From positions 1 through 10,661 of the forward strand of contig BFAU01000111.1 of NCBI GenBank assembly GCA_008975185.1: 10,661 nucleotides of DNA. The letters are read 5' to 3'. The DNA is from a bacterium MnTg04 (GTDB lineage Bacteria; Pseudomonadota; Gammaproteobacteria; Steroidobacterales; MnTg04). Made by a program: the position numbers and the translations under genes. Shown here in pieces: positions 1 through 6,811 of this stretch; within the stretch, counting starts at the first letter, position 1, and each line of letters begins with the position of its first letter. Below the pieces are notes generated by a model, which was not told the DNA's origin, searched no databases, and was given only the letters and a program-made list of their open reading frames with translations.

Positions 1-499
1 GGCCAGCCGCGAAAAATTCGGCCGTTACGCGCTGTACGGCAACGCGATGCGTGCGGGCCAGTACGATTTTCTGGCCGTCGGCCTGGCCGGCAGGGTGTAT
101 GCCGAGTTGGATGGCGAGGCTGTACACCAGGGCGGGCCGGGCATTGATATGCACCGATTGACCCGGCCGCTGCTTGGTTTTGCGGTTGCGGCCGGGGTTG
201 CCGCGCTGGCAATTATCAACCTGCCCGGCGCGGGTTTGTCACAGGGCGGTGGCTCACCGGCTGTCGCGGATACGGACGTGCCCAGTTACACGGTGCCGCC
301 GGATTCCGGTTCGATCACCCGCGAGCCGCGTGTTTCGGCAAGGCTGGCAGGATACCTGATGGATCACAGCGAGTTTTCGCCGTCCCCGGTTCGGCGTAAT
401 GTCCTGTACGAGATCATCGGCCACGAGGACACCACTGCCGGTCTCGATGGGCAGGCAGACTCGGGGGCGGAGCCAAAGGACGAGAGTTTCAGCAGATGA
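1..499 (+). CDS. rseA: Anti-sigma-E factor RseA/MucA, partial at its 5' end
   Basis: This is an inner-membrane anti-sigma factor that holds the envelope-stress sigma factor (RpoE/AlgU) inactive until regulated proteolysis releases it. The open frame enters from the left edge (first full codon at base 2), so the true start and the first few dozen residues are missing. What remains is about 165 residues. The visible end of the cytoplasmic sigma-binding domain has the family pattern R-Y-x-L-x-G-x-x-M-R followed by an amphipathic helix ending GRVYAELDGE. One membrane segment follows at about bases 167-226, then a periplasmic tail. The tail stretch VSARLAGYLMDHSEFS resembles the MucA C-terminal region that contacts RseB/MucB. 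The stop overlaps the rseB start (ATGA, 496-499). Identity rests on this architecture and on rseB and rseC directly downstream; sequence conservation in the family is low. The in-frame ATG at base 47 is internal, since the family pattern begins before it. Confidence 0.88.
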   Translation, partial: ASREKFGRYALYGNAMRAGQYDFLAVGLAGRVYAELDGEAVHQGGPGIDMHRLTRPLLGFAVAAGVAALAIINLPGAGLSQGGGSPAVADTDVPSYTVPPDSGSITREPRVSARLAGYLMDHSEFSPSPVRRNVLYEIIGHEDTTAGLDGQADSGAEPKDESFSR

Positions 500-1473
500 C
501 CAGAACGCGCGGAATTCAATGGCTGGTATTGCTGTGCCTGGCGCCGCTCGCGGCGCCGGCCGAAGAAGCCATTGACTGGTTGCGCAAAATGGATCAGGCG
601 CTGAACACCCTGAATTATCAGGGTGTTTTCGTTCGCCTGCGCGATGGCCAGGTCGACCCGATGAAAGTCATCCACCGCGTACACGATGGCCACGCCGTAG
701 AGAGGCTGATAGCCCTGGATGCCGTTGGCCGTGAAATCATATCCAAGGGCGAAGAGGTCGTCTGTTTTTTCCCCGATTCGGAGTCCGTGGTCGTGGAGAA
801 AAGAAGCGGGCACCAGCCATTGCTGGGTGCGGTACCCGCGCTCAGCGACGAGGTGTTGCAAAACTATTTGCTCAGCGTAAAAACCGGCAAGAGCGTGTTG
901 AACCGTGCCGTCGTGATCGTCGATGTCACCCCGAGGGATCATTTTCGATACGGGTACCGGCTGTGGCTGGACGAGCGGACCGGTCTGCCGTTGATCTCCC
1001 AGGTACGTGGTGGACAGGGGCAGATTATCGAGCAGATGAGGTTCGCCAGTATCGAGTTTCCGGATGAAATTCCGGAAGCCGCCGTGCAGTCCGGCATCGA
1101 TGTCACCGGTTATCGCTGGAGTTATCCAGGGCATCAGGCGAAGCAAACGCCTGGCAAGGTAGAACAAGCCTGGCGAGCCGACAACCTGCCTGCGGGCTTC
1201 GTCCTGGCAACGTATCGGCTGAACAACCAGCCGCAGGCAAGCCAACCGGTCGTCCAGATGGTCTATAGCGATGGCCTGGCGTCGGTTTCGGTTTTCGTTG
1301 AAAAGCCGGGGCCGGATGAGAAACCGCAAAGCGGCCCACACAGAATGGGCGCAGCCAATGCCTACACTTTGCTGGTCAAAGAGCACCTGGTAACCGCCAT
1401 CGGTGAAGTCCCGCCGGTTACCGTCCGCGATATCGCCAGCTCCGTAGTAACGGGTACGACCATCAACCGATGA
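496..1473 (+). CDS. rseB: Periplasmic sigma-E regulator RseB/MucB
   Basis: This is the periplasmic sensor that binds the RseA/MucA tail and shields it from the site-1 protease; mislocalised lipids or LPS release it. The product is 325 residues, the usual size for the family. It begins with a Sec signal peptide: arginines at residues 3 and 5, a hydrophobic core at about 8-19 and a likely cleavage after A-P-A at residue 22. The N-terminal LolA-like domain then opens with the family-typical WLRKMDQALNTLNYQGVFV, followed by the smaller C-terminal domain (about residues 210-320), which contains NLPAGF and the family-like P-V-x-Q-M-V-Y-S-D-G-L-A-S-V-S-V-F. The start ATG overlaps the rseA stop and the stop overlaps the rseC start, both as ATGA, so the three genes are probably translationally coupled. 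No residue looks out of place. The call is strong because both domain signatures and both neighbours agree. Confidence 0.95.
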   Translation: MTRTRGIQWLVLLCLAPLAAPAEEAIDWLRKMDQALNTLNYQGVFVRLRDGQVDPMKVIHRVHDGHAVERLIALDAVGREIISKGEEVVCFFPDSESVVVEKRSGHQPLLGAVPALSDEVLQNYLLSVKTGKSVLNRAVVIVDVTPRDHFRYGYRLWLDERTGLPLISQVRGGQGQIIEQMRFASIEFPDEIPEAAVQSGIDVTGYRWSYPGHQAKQTPGKVEQAWRADNLPAGFVLATYRLNNQPQASQPVVQMVYSDGLASVSVFVEKPGPDEKPQSGPHRMGAANAYTLLVKEHLVTAIGEVPPVTVRDIASSVVTGTTINR

Positions 1474-1892
1474 TCAGGGAAAGCGGCTGCGTGGTTCGTA
1501 TCGCCGGCCCGTTTGCCTGGGTCAGCTGCGAATCTCGCGCGGGGTGCGAGCGCTGCGCCGAGGGCAAGGGTTGCGGGGGCGGTCTGCTCAGCAGGCTGCT
1601 TGGCGATCGGTTGTTTCAGTTGCGCGTACCGGTGTCCGCAGGCATCGGCGTGGGCGACCAGGTCCAGCTTGGCATTTCCGAGGGGGCGTTGCTTGGCGCC
1701 GCGTGCCTGATGTACTTGCTGCCATTGCTTGCCTTGATATCGGGCGCGCTGATCGGCGATTTTTTGGGCGGCGATGGTCTCGCGCTATTGCTCGGCAGCC
1801 TTGGCCTGCTGGCCAGTTTCGTCTTATTGCATGTCTTCAGGGAGCGGATCGCGCGCAGCCGCCGGTTTCAGCCGGTCATCCTGGAATCCTAG
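1470..1892 (+). CDS. rseC: RseC/MucC family membrane protein, cysteine-rich N-terminus
   Basis: RseC is a small inner-membrane protein of the sigma-E operon. It has been reported as a mild positive modulator of the sigma-E response and has also been linked to the Rsx system that resets SoxR. The 140-residue product has a cytoplasmic N-terminal domain with the family cysteine pattern C20-x5-C26-x2-C29-x5-C35 followed by glycines, which aligns closely with Escherichia coli RseC around its VSC...C..C.....CG stretch. The following LGISEGALLG also matches the family. Two hydrophobic segments (about residues 74-96 and 103-122) form a membrane hairpin, and a basic tail follows. It is somewhat shorter than E. 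coli RseC, ending soon after the PVIL motif. It starts within the rseB stop codon (ATGA). The cysteines suggest metal or Fe-S binding, which is inference. Confidence 0.92.
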   Translation: MIRESGCVVRIAGPFAWVSCESRAGCERCAEGKGCGGGLLSRLLGDRLFQLRVPVSAGIGVGDQVQLGISEGALLGAACLMYLLPLLALISGALIGDFLGGDGLALLLGSLGLLASFVLLHVFRERIARSRRFQPVILES

Positions 1893-1929
1893 CTCGGCTC
1901 ATTCATGAATAATCCGGGCTAAGGCGGGC

Positions 1930-2169
1930 GTGGAACTGGTTTTGTATAGCCGCGAGGCCTGTAGTCTTTGCAACCAGATGCTGGCTCAGCTGCAGCCGCT
2001 GTTACTCTCCCACCAGGCCAGCATCAGGGTCGTCGATATTGCCGGCGATGCCGAGCTGATGCGCCGTTTCGGCTTGCGCATACCGGTGTTGCTTTGCGAC
2101 GGGGAAATCCTCTGCGAAGGCCATCTCGACACCGATTTGCTCGCGCAAAGCCTGGGTCGCCACCGCTAA
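1930..2169 (+). CDS. Glutaredoxin-like thioredoxin-fold protein (DUF836 type)
   Basis: This is a small protein of 79 residues with a compact glutaredoxin-like fold. The first strand MELVLYS leads to the redox motif C11-S-L-C14. A helix, the strand IRVVDI, the cis-proline segment L-R-I-P-V-L (Pro52) and a final G-x-L-D-x-D-x-L helix follow. This layout matches the DUF836/glutaredoxin-like family, often encoded beside lepA or rse genes in gammaproteobacteria. It is probably cytoplasmic because there is no signal peptide. The substrate is unknown; a thiol-disulfide role is inferred from CxxC and the cis-proline. The start is GTG at 1930. No ATG or other usual start lies between it and the upstream in-frame stop at 1906, and AAGG at 1921-1924 gives only a weak ribosome site. 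It sits 37 bases after rseC and 75 bases before lepA. Two further cysteines (56, 62) lie near the cis-proline. Confidence 0.82.
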   Translation: MELVLYSREACSLCNQMLAQLQPLLLSHQASIRVVDIAGDAELMRRFGLRIPVLLCDGEILCEGHLDTDLLAQSLGRHR

Positions 2170-2197
2170 ATAACGCGTATTCGAGCAGGCATTGCCG

Positions 2198-2220
2198 ACA
2201 GCGTTTATAATCCCCGCTGT
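2198..2220 (+). promoter_or_regulatory. Putative lepA promoter: TATAAT box inside a 6-bp inverted repeat
   Basis: The gap between the glutaredoxin-like gene and lepA holds a perfect -10 hexamer, TATAAT, at 2206-2211. It lies 34 bases before the lepA ATG. No good -35 hexamer sits at 16-18 bases upstream and there is no TG extension, so the promoter would be weak or activator-dependent. The hexamer is framed by a perfect inverted repeat, ACAGCG (2198-2203) and CGCTGT (2215-2220), which could be an operator or chance. The -10 match is seen directly; promoter function is inferred from it and from the position. Confidence 0.4.
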
Positions 2221-2244
2221 TGCCCTTTTGGAGCGTTCTTCAGC

Positions 2245-4044
2245 ATGGATCGCGAGCGCATCCGTAATTTTTCCATCATCGCGCATATTGACCACGGCAA
2301 GTCCACCCTCGCGGATCGGTTTATCCAGATCTGCGGCGGGCTCGATGACCGTGAAATGGCCGACCAGGTCCTGGATTCCATGGATCTGGAGCGGGAGCGT
2401 GGTATAACCATCAAGGCACAGGCGGTTTCCCTGAACTACCGGGCCGACGACGGTCAGGAATACCTGCTGAATTTTATCGATACGCCCGGCCATGTGGATT
2501 TTTCCTATGAGGTCTCGCGATCGCTGTCGGCCTGTGAAGGCGCTTTGCTGGTGGTCGATGCCGCGCAGGGTGTCGAGGCCCAGAGCGTCGCCAATTGTAA
2601 TACCGCGCTGGAGCAGGGTCTTGAGGTCGTGCCGGTGCTCAACAAGTTGGATTTGCAATCGGCCGAACCGGAACGGGTTATCCAGGAAATCGAGGAGATC
2701 ATCGGCATCGAGGCCAGTGACGCGCTGCAAATCAGCGCAAAGACCGGCGCCGGCGTGCGTGAGGTGCTGGAACAGCTGCTGGTGAAGGTGCCGCCGCCCG
2801 GCGGCGACCCGGAAGCGCCATTGCAGGCGCTGATTATCGATTCCTGGTTCGATAATTATGTTGGCGTCGTCTCGCTGGTGCGCATCGTCAACGGCGTGTT
2901 GAGAAAAAAAGACAAGTTCAAGGTGATGTCGACCGGCAGAAGCCATCAGCTGAATCGAATCGGCCGGTTTACGCCGAAAATGTCGGACACCGACGAACTG
3001 GGACCGGGTGAAGTCGGTTATGTCATCGCCGGCATCAAGGAAGTGCACGGGGCTCCGGTCGGCGACACGCTGACGCTGGAGAAAAACCCCTGCGCGGAGC
3101 CGCTGGTGGGTTTCAAAAAGATTCAGCCGCGGGTTTTCGCGGGTTTGTTCCCGGTTTCATCAGACGACTACGGGAGTTTTCGCGATGCGCTCGAGAAACT
3201 CGCCCTGAATGATTCTGCGTTGCATTACGAGCCGGAAAACTCAAGCGCTCTCGGATTCGGTTTCCGTTGCGGATTTCTCGGCATGCTGCATATGGAGATC
3301 ATCCAGGAGCGGCTGGAACGCGAGTACGATCTGAACCTGATAACGACTGCGCCTACGGTTATTTACGAAGTACTCACCGGTGCAGGGGAAACCTTGCGTA
3401 TCGATAATCCGGCTCGCTTGCCCGAGGGCAACCTGGTCCGCGAGATTCGCGAACCGATTATTGAAGCAACCATACTGGTGCCGCCTGACCATGTCGGCGC
3501 AGTGATTAAACTTTGTATCGAAAAGCGGGGCGTTCAGAAACGCCTGCAATACCTCGGCAACCAGATTTCACTGGGGTACGAATTGCCGCTGGCCGAGGTG
3601 GTTCTGGATTTTTTCGATCGGTTGAAATCCGTCAGCCGGGGATATGCGTCGTTCGATTATCAATTTGCGCGGTTTCAGGCTGCGCCACTGGTCAAGCTGG
3701 ACATCCAGATCAACAAGGAACGGGTCGACGCGTTGTCGGTTATCGTGCATCGGGACGCCGCCTACAGGCGAGGCCGGGAAGTGGTGGACAAGATGCGCGA
3801 ACTTCTGCCCCGGCAAATGTTCGAATTCTCCGTGCAGGCGTCGATCGGGAACAAGATTATCGCCAGTGCGTCGATCCGCGCGCTGAGAAAAAACGTGACC
3901 GCAAAATGCTATGGTGGAGACATCAGCCGCAAACGAAAATTGCTGGAAAAACAGAAGGCCGGCAAGCGGAGAATGAAGCAGATCGGTTCGGTGGAAGTCC
4001 CTCAGGAAGCTTTTCTCGCAGTATTGCAGGTGGAGAAGAAATAG
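2245..4044 (+). CDS. lepA: Translation GTPase LepA (elongation factor 4)
   Basis: LepA/EF4 is a ribosome-associated GTPase. Back-translocation of tRNAs and a role in translation initiation or 30S assembly have both been reported. The product is 599 residues, identical in length to the E. coli protein. GTPase motifs are intact: G1 AHIDHGKS (13-20), G2 ERGITIK (51-57), G3 DTPGH (79-83, with the catalytic-type His83), G4 NKLD (133-136) and G5 SAK (164-166). Domains II, III and V follow in EF-G order, with GFRCGFLGMLHMEI marking the III region. The EF4-specific C-terminal domain carries YGGDISRKRKLLEKQKAGK, which separates LepA from EF-G, TypA and TetM. GGAG at 2230-2233 lies 11 bases before the ATG. 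It starts a new unit after the putative promoter and is followed by lepB, the classic lepA-lepB pairing. The family membership is not in doubt. Confidence 0.98.
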   Translation: MDRERIRNFSIIAHIDHGKSTLADRFIQICGGLDDREMADQVLDSMDLERERGITIKAQAVSLNYRADDGQEYLLNFIDTPGHVDFSYEVSRSLSACEGALLVVDAAQGVEAQSVANCNTALEQGLEVVPVLNKLDLQSAEPERVIQEIEEIIGIEASDALQISAKTGAGVREVLEQLLVKVPPPGGDPEAPLQALIIDSWFDNYVGVVSLVRIVNGVLRKKDKFKVMSTGRSHQLNRIGRFTPKMSDTDELGPGEVGYVIAGIKEVHGAPVGDTLTLEKNPCAEPLVGFKKIQPRVFAGLFPVSSDDYGSFRDALEKLALNDSALHYEPENSSALGFGFRCGFLGMLHMEIIQERLEREYDLNLITTAPTVIYEVLTGAGETLRIDNPARLPEGNLVREIREPIIEATILVPPDHVGAVIKLCIEKRGVQKRLQYLGNQISLGYELPLAEVVLDFFDRLKSVSRGYASFDYQFARFQAAPLVKLDIQINKERVDALSVIVHRDAAYRRGREVVDKMRELLPRQMFEFSVQASIGNKIIASASIRALRKNVTAKCYGGDISRKRKLLEKQKAGKRRMKQIGSVEVPQEAFLAVLQVEKK

Positions 4045-4080
4045 CCAATACTGCCCCGGAATCACGCAAAGGATGCTTAC

Positions 4081-4851
4081 ATGGTTTTTGATTTTGCCCT
4101 GATTTTGACGATCGCCACACTGTTTACCGGCGTCGTCTGGCTGTTTGACGTGCTGGTTTTGCGGTCCAGGAGGGCGGCGGCAGATGCGTCGGCGAACGAG
4201 CCGGTGCTGGTCGAATATTGCCGAACTTTTTTCCCGGTCATCCTTGTCGTCCTGTTGGTCCGGTCTTTCCTTTTCGAACCGTTCCGGATTCCTTCCGATT
4301 CGATGATGCCAACCTTGCTCGATGGCGATTTCATTTTTGTGAACAAGTACGCATACGGCATTCGTCTGCCAGTGCTAAACAAGAAGATAGTCGAAATCGA
4401 TGAACCCGAGCGCGGGGATGTGGTGGTATTCCGGCTGCCGGCGAATCCGAATACGAATTACATCAAGCGTGTCATTGGGCTGCCGGGCGATCGTATCGTG
4501 TATAGCGCAAACCGGCTGTATATCAACGGTGAACTGATGCCGACGAATATGCGTGGCGCCTACCGGGAATATGGCTACGAGGCTAACCTGGTGGAGGAGT
4601 CGCTTGGCGATATCGAACATGAATTGCTGCTGCAGCCCCAACGATACAGCCGGGAAGGCGAATGGCAGGTTCCGGTGGGGCATTATTTTGTCATGGGCGA
4701 CAACCGCAACAACAGCAGGGACAGCAGGTTTCCGGGTGTCGGCACGATCCCCGAATCCCAGTTGGTCGGACGTGCGGTCAGGATCTGGATGAACTGGAAT
4801 TTCCCGGAGGATGGACCGCTTTGGAACCGTGTGGGCGAGAAAATAAGATAA
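4081..4851 (+). CDS. lepB: Signal peptidase I
   Basis: Signal peptidase I removes Sec and Tat signal peptides at the outer face of the inner membrane. The 256-residue product has two N-terminal membrane segments (about residues 5-24 and 50-64) joined by a basic cytoplasmic loop, the gammaproteobacterial topology. The Ser-Lys dyad is present: Ser74 in IPSDSMMPTL (box B) and Lys129 in NYIKRVIGLPGD (box D). Box C is the RGDVVVF stretch. Box E reads GDNRNNSRDSR (206-216), in which the first aspartate after the arginine is asparagine instead of the common GDNRDNS; the later aspartate (214) is kept. The protein is shorter than E. coli LepB (324), mainly through smaller loops in the periplasmic part. 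AAAGGA at 4068-4073 lies 7 bases before the ATG, a good ribosome site. It begins 36 bases after lepA, consistent with cotranscription. Confidence 0.97.
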   Translation: MVFDFALILTIATLFTGVVWLFDVLVLRSRRAAADASANEPVLVEYCRTFFPVILVVLLVRSFLFEPFRIPSDSMMPTLLDGDFIFVNKYAYGIRLPVLNKKIVEIDEPERGDVVVFRLPANPNTNYIKRVIGLPGDRIVYSANRLYINGELMPTNMRGAYREYGYEANLVEESLGDIEHELLLQPQRYSREGEWQVPVGHYFVMGDNRNNSRDSRFPGVGTIPESQLVGRAVRIWMNWNFPEDGPLWNRVGEKIR

Positions 4852-4873
4852 TCGTTACGAACAGGAGAGAGTC

Positions 4874-5242
4874 ATGCGCAACAAACAGAATGGAATGACC
4901 TTTCTCGGGATCCTGGTGATCGGGATGCTGGCGGGCATGCTGGTTTTCGCAGGTCTCCGCCTGACGCCCGTGTACCTGGAGTACATGAAAATCGTATCGG
5001 TCCTTGACGGCGCCAAGAAAGAATTCGATGGCACGGCGGTGGAGCTGCAGATGTTGAGGCGTTCCATCCAGAGACGTTTTGACGTCGAAGCCGTCTCGAT
5101 TATTCGCGTCCAGGATATTCATCTGAGCAAGAGCGACACCGGCGGCTATATCTTGCGCGTAAAATACGCGCACAAAGCGCCATATATTGCGAATATCAAT
5201 TTCGTCGTTGATTTCAGCAAAACTGTCGAGATCGTGCGGTGA
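4874..5242 (+). CDS. DUF4845 small membrane protein of unknown function
   Basis: This is a 122-residue protein with one N-terminal membrane segment (about residues 8-30) and a soluble domain of mixed helices and strands. Its place between lepB and rnc, its size and the N-terminal pattern match the DUF4845 family found at this locus in Pseudomonas and many other gamma- and betaproteobacteria. Function is not established. The N-terminus (QNGMTFLGILVIGML) resembles a type IV prepilin leader: a short polar and basic leader, a glycine, then M-T-F and a hydrophobic helix. It lacks the glutamate normally found five residues after the cleavage site. Single-pass topology with the C-terminal domain in the periplasm is inferred. 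AGGAG just before 4870 gives a clear ribosome site. The stop overlaps the GTG start of rnc, suggesting coupled translation. Confidence 0.85.
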   Translation: MRNKQNGMTFLGILVIGMLAGMLVFAGLRLTPVYLEYMKIVSVLDGAKKEFDGTAVELQMLRRSIQRRFDVEAVSIIRVQDIHLSKSDTGGYILRVKYAHKAPYIANINFVVDFSKTVEIVR

Positions 5243-5925
5243 TACAGGCGGCGGATCTGCCGGCCAAATGGTTAGACCAGACCTTCAATTACCGCTTTTC
5301 CGACAGCAGCCTTTTCCTGGCTGCGGTGACTCACCGCAGCGCAGGCGGTCACAACAACGAGCGGCTCGAGTATCTTGGCGATGCGATACTCGGTTTTTTG
5401 GTGGCAAAAAATCTCTATCATTGTTTTCCAGGGGCCAGTGAAGGCGAGTTGACCCGCCGACGCGCGGCGCTCGTGCGCAGGGAAACGCTGGCCGAAATCG
5501 CCGTGGAACTGGATCTTGGCGCGCAGCTCAGACTGGGTTCAGGCGAATTGAAATCGGGGGGTTATCGGCGGGATTCCATCCTCGCGGATACCCTGGAGGC
5601 GTTGCTTGGCGCAATATATCTCGATGGCGGGCTGAGTGCGGTTGAGGGAATCATCGATTCGCTTTTCCATCAGCGCATGGTGGATGAGCCGACCGGCGAA
5701 CTCAAAGATCCCAAGACTCGCCTGCAGGAGTATCTGCAATCCAGGGGGTTGTCGTTGCCCGTATACGAGGTTACGGAAACGCTGGGGCAGGCACACGAGC
5801 AGACATTCCGGGTCAGTTGCAATGCTGCGGATCTCGATCTGGCGGAATCCGGTACGGGTAGCAGCAGGCGCCGTGCCGAACAGCGCGCGGCGGCGAAGGT
5901 TTTGGAAAAAATCGACCATGGCTGA
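5239..5925 (+). CDS. rnc: Ribonuclease III
   Basis: RNase III cleaves double-stranded RNA, including the 30S rRNA precursor, and tunes many mRNAs. The 228-residue product is close to the E. coli length (226). The catalytic domain holds the signature NERLEYLGDA (40-49) with Glu41, Glu44 and Asp48, then Glu68. The second metal-binding pair, Asp117 and Glu120, lies in the stretch DSILADTLEALLGAIYLDGG. The double-stranded RNA-binding domain covers about 155-225, opening KDPKTRLQEYLQSRG and ending RRRAEQRAAAKVLE. The start is GTG at 5239, overlapping the DUF4845 stop as GTGA. It places the family-typical helix 'LDQTFNYRFSDSSLFLAAVTHRS' region near the N-terminus as expected. The gene overlaps era by 8 bases. 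The rnc-era order is conserved widely, and both products act in 16S rRNA maturation. Confidence 0.97.
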   Translation: MIQAADLPAKWLDQTFNYRFSDSSLFLAAVTHRSAGGHNNERLEYLGDAILGFLVAKNLYHCFPGASEGELTRRRAALVRRETLAEIAVELDLGAQLRLGSGELKSGGYRRDSILADTLEALLGAIYLDGGLSAVEGIIDSLFHQRMVDEPTGELKDPKTRLQEYLQSRGLSLPVYEVTETLGQAHEQTFRVSCNAADLDLAESGTGSSRRRAEQRAAAKVLEKIDHG

Positions 5926-6811
5926 GAAATTTCGTTGCGGGTTCGTCGCGCTGGTAGGGCGGCCCAATGTCGGAAAATCCACGTTGCTCAACCGGCTGGT
6001 CGGCCAAAAGATCAGCATCGTAACGCCAAAAGCGCAAACCACAAGACACCGTATTCTGGGGATCGTCACGCGGCCGGATGCGCAGTTGATCCTGGTCGAC
6101 ACGCCCGGTCTGCACCGCAACGACTCCAGCTATCTGAACCGGCTGATGAACCAGGCGGCGATAGCGGGGCTCGATGACGCTGACCTGGTTTTGTTCATGA
6201 CCGAAGCGTTGCGCTGGAACGAAAAGGATCGGCGGGTTCTGGAAATTCTGCAAAGTCGCGATCGTAATATTATTCTGGTCATCAACAAGATCGACCAGGT
6301 TCGGGACAAGCGACAATTGCTGCCGTTCATGGCGATGCTCAGCAAAAAAGCGGATTTCACCGCCATCGTGCCGGTGTCGGCCAGGAAATCGATCGGCCTG
6401 GACAGCCTCAATACGGAGATTCTTCCAAGGTTGCCGATATCGCCGGCTTTGTTCGACAGTTCGCAGCTTACCGATCGCAGTCGTGAATTTCGCGCAGCGG
6501 AAATCATTCGCGAAAAGTTGATGCTGATGTTGCAGGAGGAAGTGCCCTACGGAACGACCGTGCAGATCGAGCGCTTTGAAAAAGGCGGCAAGGGATATGT
6601 GATTTCCGCCCTGGTCTGGGTCGCGCGGGCCGGACAGAAGAAAATAGTGATCGGGGCCAAAGGCAGTATGATGAAAAAAATCGGCGAAGCGGCGCGCAAG
6701 GACCTGAAGCGTTTTGTCGGGGAACCGGTACACCTGGAGCTGTGGGTCAAGGTCAAGGAAAAATGGGCGGACAATGAAATGGCGCTCAAGAGCATGGGGT
6801 ATGAGTTGTAG
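5918..6811 (+). CDS. era: GTPase Era, 16S rRNA-binding ribosome assembly factor
   Basis: Era binds near the 3' end of 16S rRNA and helps 30S subunit maturation. The product is 297 residues (E. coli 301). The GTPase motifs are G1 GRPNVGKS (14-21), a G2 threonine in the AQTTRHRILG switch I stretch (39-48), G3 DTPG (61-64), G4 NKID (123-126) and G5 SAR (154-156). The linker LTDRSREFRAAEIIREKL is typical of Era. The C-terminal KH domain carries the RNA-binding GxxG loop as GAKG (246-249), followed by the amphipathic helix and the WADN-x-x-x-L end. The ATG at 5918 gives the standard MAEKFRCGFVALVGRPNVGK beginning. A longer open frame extends upstream to 5636, but that part is a shadow of rnc. The gene overlaps rnc by 8 bases and its TAG stop shares its last base with the GTG start of recO. 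Confidence 0.97.
   Translation: MAEKFRCGFVALVGRPNVGKSTLLNRLVGQKISIVTPKAQTTRHRILGIVTRPDAQLILVDTPGLHRNDSSYLNRLMNQAAIAGLDDADLVLFMTEALRWNEKDRRVLEILQSRDRNIILVINKIDQVRDKRQLLPFMAMLSKKADFTAIVPVSARKSIGLDSLNTEILPRLPISPALFDSSQLTDRSREFRAAEIIREKLMLMLQEEVPYGTTVQIERFEKGGKGYVISALVWVARAGQKKIVIGAKGSMMKKIGEAARKDLKRFVGEPVHLELWVKVKEKWADNEMALKSMGYEL

Noticed and set aside
364..1386. Antisense open frame of 340 codons opposite rseB
   Set aside because: It lies wholly over rseB, which has clear family signatures. The predicted product has no recognisable domain and a shadow-like composition rich in H, Q and R.
1901..1910. ATTCATGAAT palindrome between rseC and the Grx-like gene
   Set aside because: It is a 10-base AT palindrome with no loop, no T-run and no nearby promoter element, so it is too short to call a terminator or operator.
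2002..3048. Antisense open frame of 348 codons opposite the Grx-like gene and lepA
   Set aside because: It spans two sense genes and the lepA promoter gap, and its product is rich in D, H and Q with no domain. GC-rich codon bias explains the lack of stops.
4223..4228. GAACTT, a possible sigma-E -35 element inside lepB (another at 7105-7110 in recO)
   Set aside because: Neither copy has a TCTGA-like -10 about 16 bases downstream, and both are inside coding sequence.
5636..5917. Upstream in-frame extension of era
   Set aside because: This part overlaps rnc in another frame and its translation does not resemble Era. The ATG at 5918 gives the normal N-terminus.
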